A stretch of DNA of 64,000 nucleotides from DASYLJ01 sp964432595 (GTDB taxonomy: Bacteria; Desulfobacterota; Binatia; DP-6), in contig CAYSOF010000006.1 of NCBI GenBank assembly GCA_964432595.1, forward strand, positions 124,001 through 188,000, in the 5' to 3' direction. Under the pieces are notes generated by a model. The model was not told where the DNA came from and searched no databases. It saw only the letters and a list, made by a program, of their open reading frames with translations. The translations under genes and the position numbers were made by a program. Positions 51,840 through 63,190 of the stretch are shown here, in pieces; the first letter of the stretch is position 1, and the number at the start of each line of letters is the position of its first letter.

Positions 51840-52211
51840 TCATTCTCCGGGCTTGCCCGGTGAGCCCACGCCGAGGCTCTGCTTGTATCGTTCGATGTCG
51901 CTGCGCTGGACGTGGATACGCCCATCGACCTCGACGGGCTTCAGCACGGCGGTCCGTATGAGGCGGCGCACGGTGGCCTCTCCACAACGCAGCATCTTCC
52001 CCACTTCTTCCACCGTGACGGTCGACGGCTGATCCTGTGTCGCGCCCGCGATGCCCGCGGGCACATCGTCCGTCTCGAGCACCAGACCGGGCGCGAGCCC
52101 CGCGAGCACGCTGAGCGCGTCGAGCGGAATCGGCTCGCTTCGCGGTAGTCGCGGCGGCTTCGCAGCCGCCGGCGCATCGCCCATCGTCACGTCCCGTCGT
52201 CCCCTGCCCAT
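51840..52211 (-). CDS. excisionase-type (MerR-like) helix-turn-helix protein
   Basis: 123 residues. An unstructured Pro/Ala-rich first half is followed by TVTVEEVGKMLRCGEATVRR and LIRTAVLKPVEVDGRIHVQR, then SDIERYKQSLG, a winged helix-turn-helix of the HTH_17 excisionase class. ATG 52211 with GGAAGGGGGCGGC before it is chosen; the frame is open to 52322. No phage or integrase gene is near, so a host regulator is more likely than an excisionase. Confidence 0.7.
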   Translation of the reverse strand: MGRGRRDVTMGDAPAAAKPPRLPRSEPIPLDALSVLAGLAPGLVLETDDVPAGIAGATQDQPSTVTVEEVGKMLRCGEATVRRLIRTAVLKPVEVDGRIHVQRSDIERYKQSLGVGSPGKPGE

Positions 52212-52341
52212 GCCGCCCCCTTCCGTGACGCACGTCACCGCACCGTCCCAGGCAGCCCCCACGCGCGCCGGATCCCGGCCACGCCGGTGGGCGATGTAGC
52301 AGGGATCGCCCGGCGGTGCCACCCGCGCCGGGCTGGCCGAT

Positions 52342-54141
52342 TCAGCCGCGCTTCGCGTCGAGCTCGGCCCAGCGCGCGTAGAGGGCGTCGACCGCTTCCT
52401 GTGCGCACGTCAGCTCCTCGCAGCGGGCGGCCAGCTCGTCGGCGCGCGTCGCGATGGCCGGATCGTTCGCCGCCGCCTGGCAGCGCGCGAGCGCCTCCTC
52501 CGCCGCGACGATGGCCGCCTCCATGCCGTCGAGCTCGCGCTGCTCGGTGTAGCCGAGCCGCTTCGCTTGCGGCCGTGCCGGGGGCGGTGACGGAGCCGCC
52601 GCGCGCGGCTTCGGCGACGGCGCCTCGCGCGCACGGCGCGCCGCCTCCCACTGCCGGTAGTCGGCATACGGCGTGACGCGGCCGGTGCCGTCGAGGGCCA
52701 GCACCGTCGTCGTCACGCGTTCGAACAGGAAGCGGTCGTGCGTGACCAGGACGACCGCGCCCGGAAATTCGAGCAGGCTCTCCTCGAGCACCTCGAGCGT
52801 CGGGATGTCGAGATCGTTCGTCGGCTCGTCGAGGACGAGGACGTCGGCGGGCTGCAGCATGAGCGCGGCGAGCAGCACGCGCGCCTGCTCGCCGCCCGAC
52901 AGCTTGCCCACCGGCATGACGAGCTGCTCCGAGCGGAACAGGAACCGCCGCGCCCAGCCGGCGACGTGAATCGGCCGATCGTTGAAGACGACCTGATCGC
53001 CCGCCGGCGCCAGCGCGCGCCGCAGCGTCACCGACGGATCGAGCCCGGTCCGATGTTGATCGAGCGTGGCGACGCGCAGACCGTCGGCGCGCAGGATGCG
53101 GCCGCCGTCGGGATCGAGCTCGCCGGTGAGCACCTTGATGAGCGTCGACTTGCCGCTGCCGTTCGGCCCGAGCAGCCCGAGGCGCGTCCCGGGCCCGAGG
53201 ACGACGTTCACGTCGTCCAGCACGCGCCGCTCGCCGAACGACTTGCCGACGCGCTCGGCGACGACGAGGCGCTTCGTGCGCCGCTCCGTCGCGCTGAAGT
53301 CGATCGCCGCCGTCCGGCGTTCGGTCCGCGCCTGCACGCTCTCGAGCTCGGCCATGAGCCGGCCGGCCTCGTCGATGCGCGCCTGCGCCTTCGTCGTGCG
53401 CGCCTTCGGCCCGCGTCGCAGCCAATCGACCTCGCGGCGGACGCGGTTCGCGAGCGTCTCCTGCCAGTGCGCCTGCTCGCGCAACGCCGCGTCCTTGCGC
53501 TCGAGGAACTCGCTGTAGCGGCCCCGCGTCTCGAAGAAGCCGCCGGCGTGGACCGGGTCGAGATCGAGCATGCGCTCGGCGGTGTGCTCCAGGAACCAGC
53601 GGTCGTGGCTGACGACGACGAACGCGGCGGGCTGCGACACCAGCAGCTGCTCGAGCCACAGGATGCCGTCCAGGTCGAGGTGGTTCGTCGGCTCGTCGAG
53701 CAGCAGCAGGTCGGGCTCGCGCACGAGCGCGCACGCGATCGCGAGCCGCTTCTGCCAGCCGCCGGACAGCGTCGCCGGCATCGCGTCCGGAGCCGTGAAG
53801 CCGCAGCGCCCGAGCGTCGTGCGGACGCGGGTGTCGCGCGCCGCCTCGTCGATCGGGTCGTCCGCGATGGCGTCGGCGACGATGCCCGCCACCGGCCGCG
53901 CGGGGTCGAAGCGCGGATGCTGCGGCACGTACGCGAGCCGCGCGAGCCGCCGCAGCGTGACGGCACCGTCGTCCGGCGTTTCCAGCCCGGCGAGGATGCG
54001 GAGCAGCGTCGACTTGCCGGCGCCGTTCGGGCCGACGAGGCCCACGCGGTCGCCGTCGTGGATGCCGAACGACACGCCGTCCACGAGCGGCGCGGCGCCG
54101 TAGGCCTTGGTGACGGCCTGACAGCCGAGCAGGAGCGCCAT
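52342..54141 (-). CDS. uup: ABC-F ATPase, Uup type
   Basis: 599 residues. Two ABC domains without membrane spans: Walker A GPNGAGKSTLL (about 36-46) and GPNGSGKSTLIKVL (about 318-331), signatures LSGGWQKRLAIA and LSGGEQARVLLA, Walker B LLLLDEPTNHLD and VLVLDEPTNDLD. A linker of about 80 residues joins them, and a C-terminal coiled coil (YTEQRELDGMEAAIVAAEE) marks the Uup subtype, which acts on ribosomes and DNA structures. Confidence 0.9.
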   Translation of the reverse strand: MALLLGCQAVTKAYGAAPLVDGVSFGIHDGDRVGLVGPNGAGKSTLLRILAGLETPDDGAVTLRRLARLAYVPQHPRFDPARPVAGIVADAIADDPIDEAARDTRVRTTLGRCGFTAPDAMPATLSGGWQKRLAIACALVREPDLLLLDEPTNHLDLDGILWLEQLLVSQPAAFVVVSHDRWFLEHTAERMLDLDPVHAGGFFETRGRYSEFLERKDAALREQAHWQETLANRVRREVDWLRRGPKARTTKAQARIDEAGRLMAELESVQARTERRTAAIDFSATERRTKRLVVAERVGKSFGERRVLDDVNVVLGPGTRLGLLGPNGSGKSTLIKVLTGELDPDGGRILRADGLRVATLDQHRTGLDPSVTLRRALAPAGDQVVFNDRPIHVAGWARRFLFRSEQLVMPVGKLSGGEQARVLLAALMLQPADVLVLDEPTNDLDIPTLEVLEESLLEFPGAVVLVTHDRFLFERVTTTVLALDGTGRVTPYADYRQWEAARRAREAPSPKPRAAAPSPPPARPQAKRLGYTEQRELDGMEAAIVAAEEALARCQAAANDPAIATRADELAARCEELTCAQEAVDALYARWAELDAKRG

Positions 54142-54153
54142 GCGGCGCGCGCC

Positions 54154-54438
54154 TCAGGCGCCGCGCACCCGCCGGCGAATCTCGTTCTCGTACTCCGGAA
54201 AGTAGCGACGGATCACCGTGAGGTTGAACGACGGGAGGATCGATTCCTTGGGCTCGCGCTCGAGGAGGAACTCGAACGACGCACGGATCAGGACGTCGGG
54301 CATGACGTCGCCGCCGGTCAGGTCACGGTGGTAGGTCGGATCGACCTCGACCGTGTGGGTCGTTCGCTTCCCGCCCTCGGTGACGACCACCTGGTAGGTT
54401 TCGCCGTGGACGCGCTCCACGCGGATCTGTGCCGGCAC
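54154..54438 (-). CDS. small conserved-type protein of unknown function
   Basis: 94 residues. Begins with a beta-hairpin-like segment (VHGETYQVVVTEGGKRTTHT, then VEVDP) and ends with ILPSFNLTVIRRYFPEYENEI, a helical part. It lies 12 bases upstream of uup on the same strand and 31 bases after the patatin gene. GTG start 54438. No domain assigned, but the structured, charged sequence argues for a real gene. Confidence 0.65.
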   Translation of the reverse strand: MPAQIRVERVHGETYQVVVTEGGKRTTHTVEVDPTYHRDLTGGDVMPDVLIRASFEFLLEREPKESILPSFNLTVIRRYFPEYENEIRRRVRGA

Positions 54439-54469
54439 GCGCCGTCAAGATCCGTTCCCGGCGTCGCGG

Positions 54470-55666
54470 TCAACCCGCCGCGGCGGCGATCCCGGCGTCG
54501 TCGCGCAGGAAGTCCTCGATCTCGTCGATGCGGGCGCTCGCGTCGCGATAGCCGATGTCGATCAGGGCGCGCGTGTACGACGCGTCGAACAGCAGATAGC
54601 TCATCAGGTCGGCGCTCTGCGCGTCCGGCGTCCCGAGCCCATCCATCAGGTAGCGCACGAGACGCGGCATGCGGTGCGCGAGGCGCTGCGCGACCATGGC
54701 CAGGTCCTCGGACGGCGCGATCACGAGCGGCTCGATGATCCGCATCGGCTCCTGCGCCCCGACGCCGATCGGCTCGCGCCCGCCGCCGTAGGCGAGGATC
54801 AGCTCGTTCATGCGCCGCAGGTGGTCGAGGTCGGTGTCGATGTGGTCGAGGAAGATCGCGTTCAGGAAGACGCCGCAGATCTGCGCGAGCGGCGGACACG
54901 GCAGCGCGCCCGCGCCGGCGCCCTCCTCCTCGGACAGCGCCTGGGCGGCGCGGCTCGAGCGGATGCCGATGGCGAAGATGCGCGACGCGCCGAGCCGGAT
55001 CGCCGGGCTGAACGGCGTGACCAGCCGGAGACCGCCGTCGCCGAACCAGAGGTTGCCGGCGGCGCTCCGGATCCGCACCGGCGGAAACACGATCGGAATC
55101 GCCGCGGAGGCGCAGACGTGCTCCGGGCCGATCTCGACCGGCAGCACGACGCGGCGGCTCTTGTTCCAGACGGGATGGCCGGCGCGTCCCTGCACGAAGG
55201 TGAAGGACCGACCCGAGTGATAGCTCGTCGTCGACACGGCCAGCGCGTAGAGGTGGCCGCGGCGGATCGCGTCGGCGACGCCGGCGAGCGGCAGGCTGCG
55301 CGAGAGGAACTCGTAGAGCGGCGACGCGTCGAGCAGGCCGTGCGTGACCGTCGAGCCGAAGACGCCGCCGAGCGCCAGATCGCGCAGCAGACCGGCGGCA
55401 CCGACGCCGAGCGACCACGCGTCGGCGCGGACCACGTGATTCATCTCCAGTCGGCCCCACAGCGTGGCGAGGCGGCGCGTGGCGTCGCCGACGTCCTCGC
55501 TGCACGCGGCGATCATCGCACCGTTGATCGCGCCGGCCGACGCGCCCGCCACGATGGAGAACGGCGACGGCGCCGCACGGAAGGCGCGAATCTCGCCGAT
55601 GCGCTTCAGAACCCCCGCCTGATAGGCCCCGCGCGCACCCCCTGCCGTCAGCACCAGTCCCGTCAT
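54470..55666 (-). CDS. patatin-like phospholipase
   Basis: 398 residues. The oxyanion loop GGARGAYQAGVL (about 8-19), nucleophile motif GASAG (about 41-45) and catalytic Asp in FGDGGLRL (DGG) define the patatin fold with a Ser-Asp dyad. No signal peptide, so it acts on inner-leaflet or cytoplasmic lipids, or is a type V partner part missing here. ATG 55666 gives MTGLVLTAGGARG, the usual beginning; the frame is open to 55825. Confidence 0.88.
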   Translation of the reverse strand: MTGLVLTAGGARGAYQAGVLKRIGEIRAFRAAPSPFSIVAGASAGAINGAMIAACSEDVGDATRRLATLWGRLEMNHVVRADAWSLGVGAAGLLRDLALGGVFGSTVTHGLLDASPLYEFLSRSLPLAGVADAIRRGHLYALAVSTTSYHSGRSFTFVQGRAGHPVWNKSRRVVLPVEIGPEHVCASAAIPIVFPPVRIRSAAGNLWFGDGGLRLVTPFSPAIRLGASRIFAIGIRSSRAAQALSEEEGAGAGALPCPPLAQICGVFLNAIFLDHIDTDLDHLRRMNELILAYGGGREPIGVGAQEPMRIIEPLVIAPSEDLAMVAQRLAHRMPRLVRYLMDGLGTPDAQSADLMSYLLFDASYTRALIDIGYRDASARIDEIEDFLRDDAGIAAAAG

Positions 55667-55902
55667 CGCGTGCCCGACACAGCAACCGGGATGCCAGTGC
55701 CGGGCCCGCCGCGGCGGCTGGATCCGCGGGCCGTTCGCCGCCGTCCTGCACGCCCCGCCGGCAGCACGTGACGCGCATTTGGGCGGCGGGGCGACAGCGG
55801 TGTCACCCCTGGCACACACCGCCATTCCCGTGCCGCCGTCCCGTCGCGCGCGGCCCTGCGGCCGTGGCGACGCGGTGGCGCATGCCTTGCACCGCCCTCC
55901 GC

Positions 55903-56277
55903 ATGCATCGCATCGTCCCGCTGGCCCTGATGCTTGCCGTGTCGCTCGCGCGGCCCGTCGCCGCGGAGCCGCTCGACGGCCCGTCGGCGGACGCGCTCGA
56001 CCAGACCCTGGGCACGCTGCGCCAGGGCGCCCGCACGCAGCCGCTCGACGGACCGCTCGGCGCGATCGACGACTCGCCGGAGATGCGGCAAGAGCTGAAC
56101 GACCTGGCGGCGGCGGTCTTCAGCGACCTCGCGGCACGCTACGACGGCGACCCCGACGCGATGGCGGCGGCGCTGGCGCGCGGCAAGTCGGATCCCGCCG
56201 CGTTCGCCGACTCGCTCAGCCCCGCGACACGCGCGAAGCTCGAGAAGCTCTCGCGCCGGCTCGACGACGGGCGCTGA
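55903..56277 (+). CDS. small exported protein of unknown function
   Basis: 124 residues. Signal peptide MHRIVPLALMLAVSLARPVA, cut near VAA. The mature part is acidic and helical (EMRQELNDLAAAVFSDLAAR, TRAKLEKLSRRLDDG). Starts at 55882 or further upstream are possible. It is divergent from the patatin gene and convergent with the nitroreductase-like gene. Confidence 0.6.
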   Translation: MHRIVPLALMLAVSLARPVAAEPLDGPSADALDQTLGTLRQGARTQPLDGPLGAIDDSPEMRQELNDLAAAVFSDLAARYDGDPDAMAAALARGKSDPAAFADSLSPATRAKLEKLSRRLDDGR

Positions 56278-56288
56278 TCGGTGCTGAT

Positions 56289-56744
56289 TCAGGGACGCTC
56301 GAGGATCACGACCGGAATGCGCCGATCGGTGATCTGCTCGTACTGCGCGAAGAACGGGTTGATGGCCTTGAGCTCCGGCCACAGCCGCGCGCGCTCCTGA
56401 TCGGTCGCCTCGCGGGCGGCGACGTCGACCCGATCGGCGCCGACCTCGATGGTCGCGCGCGGCACGTGCTTCAGATTGAGCCACCACTGCGGATGACGGT
56501 CGGCGCCGCCGTTCGACGCCACGACGACCCAGCGGTCGCCGTCCGCGACGTAGGCGAGCGGGACGGTGCGCTGCGCCCCCGATTTGCGTCCGGTCGTCGT
56601 CAGCAGGAGGTTCGTGATGCGGCCGGCCGAGTGCCCCACGCGCCCGCCCGTCAGGCGATACAGCTGCGTGTGCAGCTTGCCGGTGACCTTCCAGAAGGGG
56701 CTCTCGCCGACCTGCTTCAGGACCCGCTGGACCATCGTCGCCAT
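56289..56744 (-). CDS. deazaflavin (F420)-dependent nitroreductase-like protein
   Basis: 151 residues. GRITNLLLTTTGRKSGAQRT followed by VPLAYVADGDRWVVVASNGG and HPQWWLNLKHVPRATIEV are typical of the DDN/F420H2-dependent reductase family, which reduces nitro groups or quinones with deazaflavin. It suggests that the host makes or takes up F420. Divergent from the VOC gene. Confidence 0.85.
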   Translation of the reverse strand: MATMVQRVLKQVGESPFWKVTGKLHTQLYRLTGGRVGHSAGRITNLLLTTTGRKSGAQRTVPLAYVADGDRWVVVASNGGADRHPQWWLNLKHVPRATIEVGADRVDVAAREATDQERARLWPELKAINPFFAQYEQITDRRIPVVILERP

Positions 56745-56801
56745 GGGGCCCGCATCGCAGCAACGCGCGCCGGACTCAAGGGATGTGGTAACGAAGGGTC
56801 C

Positions 56802-57353
56802 ATGGCCGATCCCGCCGCGCCCCGCGTCCCGACGAAGCTCGCCCACATCGTGCTGCGCACGGCGCGCTACCGGGAGACCGTGGACTGGTATCGGACGGTG
56901 CTCGGCGCCGAGCCGGTGTTCAGCAACGCGATGCTGACGTTCATGACCTACGATGACGAGCACCATCGGATCGCCGTCGTGCACCTGCCCGGGCTCGCCG
57001 ACGCGCCGGCCGGCGCCGCCGGGCTCGATCACGTCGCCTTCACGTTCGCGTCGCTCGCCGACCTGCTGCACACGTACCGGCGCCTCGGCGGCGCGGGCAT
57101 CCGCCCCTACTGGTGCATCAACCACGGGCCGACGACGTCGCTGTACTATCGCGACCCGAACGGCGTGCAGGTGGAGCTGCAGATCGACAACTTCGCCGAC
57201 GAGGCGGCGCTGAACGCGTGGATGCGCAGCGGCGCCTTCAAACAGAATCCGATCGGCGTCGAGTTCGACCCCGACGTGCTGGCCGCCCGCCTGGACCGCG
57301 GGGATCCGCTCGACGAGCTCGTCCAGCAGGGCGCGGCGCCGCGCGCGAGCTGA
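56802..57353 (+). CDS. VOC-superfamily protein (extradiol dioxygenase/glyoxalase-like)
   Basis: 183 residues. Two beta-alpha-beta-beta-beta units: KLAHIVLRTARYRETVDWY and LDHVAFTFASLADLLHTYRR. The His in LAHIV, the His in LDHV and the Glu in GVQVELQ could chelate a metal as in extradiol dioxygenases of the 2,3-dihydroxybiphenyl type. ATG 56802 follows a purine-rich stretch. It precedes the aromatic monooxygenase by 6 bases; together they could open an aromatic ring. Confidence 0.75.
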   Translation: MADPAAPRVPTKLAHIVLRTARYRETVDWYRTVLGAEPVFSNAMLTFMTYDDEHHRIAVVHLPGLADAPAGAAGLDHVAFTFASLADLLHTYRRLGGAGIRPYWCINHGPTTSLYYRDPNGVQVELQIDNFADEAALNAWMRSGAFKQNPIGVEFDPDVLAARLDRGDPLDELVQQGAAPRAS

Positions 57354-57359
57354 GCCGCC

Positions 57360-59021
57360 GTGTCCGACCTCCAGACGCCCGTTCTCATCGTGGGCGGCGG
57401 TCCGACCGGACTCGCCGCGTCCATCTCCCTCGCGCGCCACGGCGTGCCGTCGCTCCTCGTCGAGCAGCACGCGTCGACGGCCGACCATCCGCGCGCGACC
57501 GTGGTCAACGCGCGCACGTACGAGCTGTTCCGCCAGTGGGGTGTCGAGGACGCCGTGCGCGCCGGCGGACTGCCGCGCGAGCGCGCGCGCTTCGTCGTCT
57601 GGGCCACCACGCTCGCGGGGTGGGAGCTCGGGCGGCTCGATCTCTCGGCGGTGACGTCGCCGTCCGGCGCCCAGAGCCCGTGCCAGATGGGGATCTGCCC
57701 GCAGGACGTCTACGAGCCGATCCTGCGCGCGACGGCGAGCGCGCTGCCCGGCACCGACGTCCGCTACGGCACGACGCTCGTCTCTTTCGCGTGGGACGAG
57801 GACGGCGTCGACGCCGTGATCCGCCGGGACGGACGCGACGTCCGCGTGCGCGCGAGGTACCTCCTCGCCTGCGACGGCGCGGCGAGCCCCGTCCGAGAGC
57901 GGCTCGGCATCGCGATGGTCGGGCCGGAGGACATCGGCAGCCTGCTGAACGTCTACCTCCACGCCGACCTGACGCCCTACGTCCGCGGCCGCGAGGGCCC
58001 GCTCTACTGGATCGTCAACGCGGAAGCGCCCGGCGTGTTCATCGCGCTCGACAACGCGTCCCGCTGGCTCTTCAACACGCCGGTACGTCGCGGCGCCGGC
58101 ACCGTCGACGCCGAGCGCTGCCGCGCGCTGGTCCGCCGCGCCGCCGGCGATCCGGCGCTCGCGGTCGACGTCCGCGCGATCGATCCGTGGATCATGCGGT
58201 CACAGGTGGCCGAATGCTACCGCGCCGGCCGCGTCTTCCTGCTCGGCGACGCCGCGCATCGCTTCCCGCCGACCGGCGGCTTCGGCATGAACACGGGCGT
58301 CCAGGACGCGCACAACCTCGCCTGGAAGCTCGCCGGCGTGCTGGGCGGCTGGGCCGACCCGGCGCTGCTCGACACGTACGAAGCGGAGCGCCGTCCCGTG
58401 GCGCAGGCGAACGCCGACCAGAGCCACAAGAATGCGCGCGGCATGCCGAACCCGTTCCACGACGGCGACGCGGCGCATCCGCTCGCATGCATCGAGGACG
58501 ACTCGCCCGAGGGCGCGCGGCTGCGCGCGCAGGTCGCGGGCGGCATCGCCGGCACCCGCGAGCACTTCAGCGCGCAGGGGCAGGCCAAGGGCTTCGCCTA
58601 CGCGTCGGCCGCCGTCGTCTCCGACGGCACGGTGCACTCGGCGAGCAGCGTCGAAACCTACGTGCCGAGCGCACGCCCTGGTCACGTCGCGCCGCATGCC
58701 TGGCTGCGGGACGGCGAGCGCCGGCGCTCGCTGCTCGATCTCTTCGGCGACGGCTTCGTGCTGCTCACCGGACCCGACGGCCATGCCTGGCGTCGCGCGG
58801 CCGCCGCGGCGCCGCCGCCGTATCCCCTCGCCGCGTATACGATCGGCGGCGACGTGGCGTGCGACGTCGACTGGTGCAAGCTGTACGACGTCGAGCCCGA
58901 CGGCGCCGTGCTGGTGCGTCCCGACGGTCACGTCGCGTGGCGCCAGCCGACGTCGACCGACGCCGGCGCGACGTTGCCCTACGTGCTCGCCCGCGCGGTG
59001 CTACGCGCCCGCATCGGCTAG
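57360..59021 (+). CDS. FAD-dependent aromatic-ring monooxygenase (PheA/TfdB-like)
   Basis: 553 residues. FAD motif VLIVGGGPTGLAASISLARHG (about 8-28), the DG motif region CDGAASPVRERLGI, and the second FAD motif LLGDAAHRFPPTGGFGMNTG followed by VQDAHNLAWKLAGVL, characteristic of the p-hydroxybenzoate hydroxylase group that includes phenol hydroxylases. A C-terminal thioredoxin-like domain is visible (LFGDGFVLLTGPDG). GTG start at 57360. Converges with the adenylation-type gene and overlaps its end by 21 bases. Confidence 0.88.
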   Translation: MSDLQTPVLIVGGGPTGLAASISLARHGVPSLLVEQHASTADHPRATVVNARTYELFRQWGVEDAVRAGGLPRERARFVVWATTLAGWELGRLDLSAVTSPSGAQSPCQMGICPQDVYEPILRATASALPGTDVRYGTTLVSFAWDEDGVDAVIRRDGRDVRVRARYLLACDGAASPVRERLGIAMVGPEDIGSLLNVYLHADLTPYVRGREGPLYWIVNAEAPGVFIALDNASRWLFNTPVRRGAGTVDAERCRALVRRAAGDPALAVDVRAIDPWIMRSQVAECYRAGRVFLLGDAAHRFPPTGGFGMNTGVQDAHNLAWKLAGVLGGWADPALLDTYEAERRPVAQANADQSHKNARGMPNPFHDGDAAHPLACIEDDSPEGARLRAQVAGGIAGTREHFSAQGQAKGFAYASAAVVSDGTVHSASSVETYVPSARPGHVAPHAWLRDGERRRSLLDLFGDGFVLLTGPDGHAWRRAAAAAPPPYPLAAYTIGGDVACDVDWCKLYDVEPDGAVLVRPDGHVAWRQPTSTDAGATLPYVLARAVLRARIG

Positions 59022-61519
59022 CGCGTCGCGCAGGCCGTCGGCCACCGCCGAGCACTGCGGCTCGCGGTGGAAACCGCCGTGGCGGCCGGGCACGGTCACG
59101 ACGCGCAGCCCCTCGGTCGCGAAGTGCGTCCACAACGGGCGGCGGTCGCCGCTCGCCGGCACGGGCTCGTCGCGACAGCGAAAGTAGACGATGCGGCCGT
59201 CGAAGCGACGGCGCAGCACGTAGTCGTCGAGCGCCGCGCGATGCGCGCGCGCGACGCGCACGCCCATCGCGACGAGACGGTCCGTCGCGTCGACGCCGGC
59301 GAACCAGTCGCCGCGCGGGCGGCGGTCGAGCCCGTGCGGCGCCTCGCAGTCGGGCGGCTGCGTGTCGACCATCGCGAGCAGTGCCACGCCCTGCCCCGCG
59401 CGCTGCAGCTGCAGCGCGATCTCGAACGCCAGCAGCCCGCCGAGGCTCGTGCCGACCAGGCGATACGGTCCGTGCGGCTGGACGCGGCGGATCTCCGCCG
59501 CGTAGTGCCCCGCCATCGCCTCGATGGTCGCGCAGCCCACCGCCGACCAGTCCATCCCCGGCGGCTGCAGCGCGTGCAGCGGCTGCGACGCACCGAGCGC
59601 GCGCCCGAGGAGCAGGATCCGCAGCGCGTGCCCGAAGGCGCCGCAGACGGCGAAGAGCGGCGGCCGGTGGCCGTCCGCGTGCAGCACGAGACGTCCCGAC
59701 GGCGGCGGCACCCAGCCGTCGGGGCCGAGGCGTCGCGCGAGCGCGGCGACCGTGGGCGCGTCGAGGAAGACGTCGAGCGGCAGCTCGCGGCCGAACACGG
59801 ACGCGATCTCGGCGAGGATGCGAACCGCGGCGAGCGAGTCGCCGCCCAGGTCGAGCAGGAAGTCGTCGTCGACGCCGATCCCGTCGGCGTCGAGCACGCG
59901 CTGCCAGATCTCGCGCAGCGTCTCCTCGACGGGATTGCCCGGCGGCCGGTGCGGGCGCCCGCCGCCCGCGGCGCGGTGGCTGAGCGCGCGCCGGTCGATC
60001 TTGCCCTCCGACAGGAGCGGCAGCGCGTCGAGCGCGACGATGCCCGCCGGCACCATGTACGCGGGCAGCCGCTCGCGGAGCGCGCACCGAACGTCGCCCG
60101 GCGGCGGCGGCGCGGCGCCGCCCGTCGCGACGAACGCCACGAGCGACGTGTCGGCGCCGCGCACGCGCGGCACGACCGCCGCGTCGAGCACCGACGGCAC
60201 GCGGCGCAGCGCATGCTCGATCTCCGCCGTCTCGACGCGGTTCCCCGCGATCTTCACCTGGTAGTCGACGCGGCCGGCGTGGCGCAGCGCGCCGCGCTCG
60301 TCGTAACGGGCGAGGTCGCCCGTGCGGAAGCGCCGGGTACGGCCGTCCGGCTCGAGCGCGAGCGTCCGCGCCGTGAGCGCCGGCTGGCGCCAGTACTCGG
60401 CGAAGATGAACTCGCTGCGGACGACGATCTCGCCGACCTCGCCCGCCGGCACCGGTGCGCCGGCGGGATCGCAGAGCAGCGTCTCGCGCTCCGGCACCGC
60501 ATCGCCGACGGGCAGGACCGGTCCGACCGGCGCGTCGTCCCAGGCGAGCAGGCTCTGCCGGTAGTTGCCGCACTCCGTCGAGCCGAGGCCCACCAGGAAC
60601 CCCGCGTCGCGGCAGAAGCGCGCGCGGAACGCCGTCCACTCGTCGAACGTCACCGCCTCGCCGCCGAGCCGCATCAACCGTACGCGCTCGAAGCGCCGGC
60701 CCGCCCCCAGCTGCCGGGTGAGGTGCCGGAACACGGTGGGCACGACGTGCAGCGTCGTGATCGCCTCGCGATCGACCCACGCCGCCAGCTCGGCGAGCCC
60801 GACGTGCACGGGATCGAGCGGACAGATCGCCGCGCCGTTCATCAGCGCCGCCATGAGCGCCGTGCTGCCGCCGATCGCGGTGAGCGCGTGCAGCAGCGAC
60901 AGCCGATCGTCGCAGCCGAGGCCGCAGAGGCTCGTGTAGTTCCAGCAGCCGAAGAGCACGTTGCGGTGCGCGTGCACGACGCCCTTCGGCCGGCCCGTCG
61001 AGCCCGAGGTGTAGAAGATGCAACACGGGTCGCGCGGATCGACGGCGACGCCGACGGGGCGCGCCGGGAACCGCGCGACGTCGATGTCGAGCACGATCAC
61101 GTGCGGGCGGCCCTCGGCCGCCGCCGCGACCGCCCGGGCCCGGTCGGCGTTCGCGGGATCGGCGAGGAGGACGCGCGCGCCCGCGTCGGACAGCATCAGG
61201 GCGCTGCGCTGCACCGGCTGCCGGACGTGCAGCGGCACGAACACGCCGCCCGCCTGGAGCGCGCCCAGCACGGCGACGGGTGCCCACATCCCGTTGCCGA
61301 CGAGCATCGCGACGCGTCCCGCGTCGCCGCCGGTGCGCTCCAGGACCGCGTGCGCGACCTGGTTCGCGACGGCGTCGAGCTGGGCGTAGGTCAACGTCCC
61401 GTCGGGCGCGCTCACTGCCGTGCGCGCGCCATGCCGCGCCGCCTGCGACGCGAAGCGCGCGCCGATCGACTGCTCGACGTCCGCCCGCTGCAACGACCCG
61501 GACGCGGACGCCGGACCCA

Positions 61520-61520
<1 letters not shown>
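59001..61520 (-). CDS. single-module adenylation-carrier-thioesterase (A-T-TE) synthetase
   Basis: 839 residues. Adenylation domain with A3 YTSGSTGRPKGVVHAH (about 168-183), A5 GSTECGNY (about 310), A7 FRTGDLARY (about 397) and A10 LSEGKIDRRAL (about 503). Carrier domain with LLDLGGDSLAAVRI (Ser about 557). Thioesterase with the nucleophile in VGTSLGG (about 690), Asp in VDTQPPD and His in GRHGGFH. No condensation domain. At A4 there is LHALTAIGGS instead of FDxS with the Asp that binds an alpha-amino group, so an aryl, keto or fatty acid is a likely substrate. The start overlaps the prfC stop (TGATG). Confidence 0.85.
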
Positions 61521-63106
<1,586 letters not shown>

Positions 63107-63190
63107 GGCGGAAACGCCCTGCAATAGCCCGCGCCGGCGGGTTTGGGAAATCCATTGCCGGCCGCCGCGGACGCGTGTTACGCCCGCCCC

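Noticed and set aside
51840..52211. Excisionase of a prophage or integrative element.
   Set aside because: No integrase, phage or plasmid gene nearby, and base composition equals that of the neighbours.
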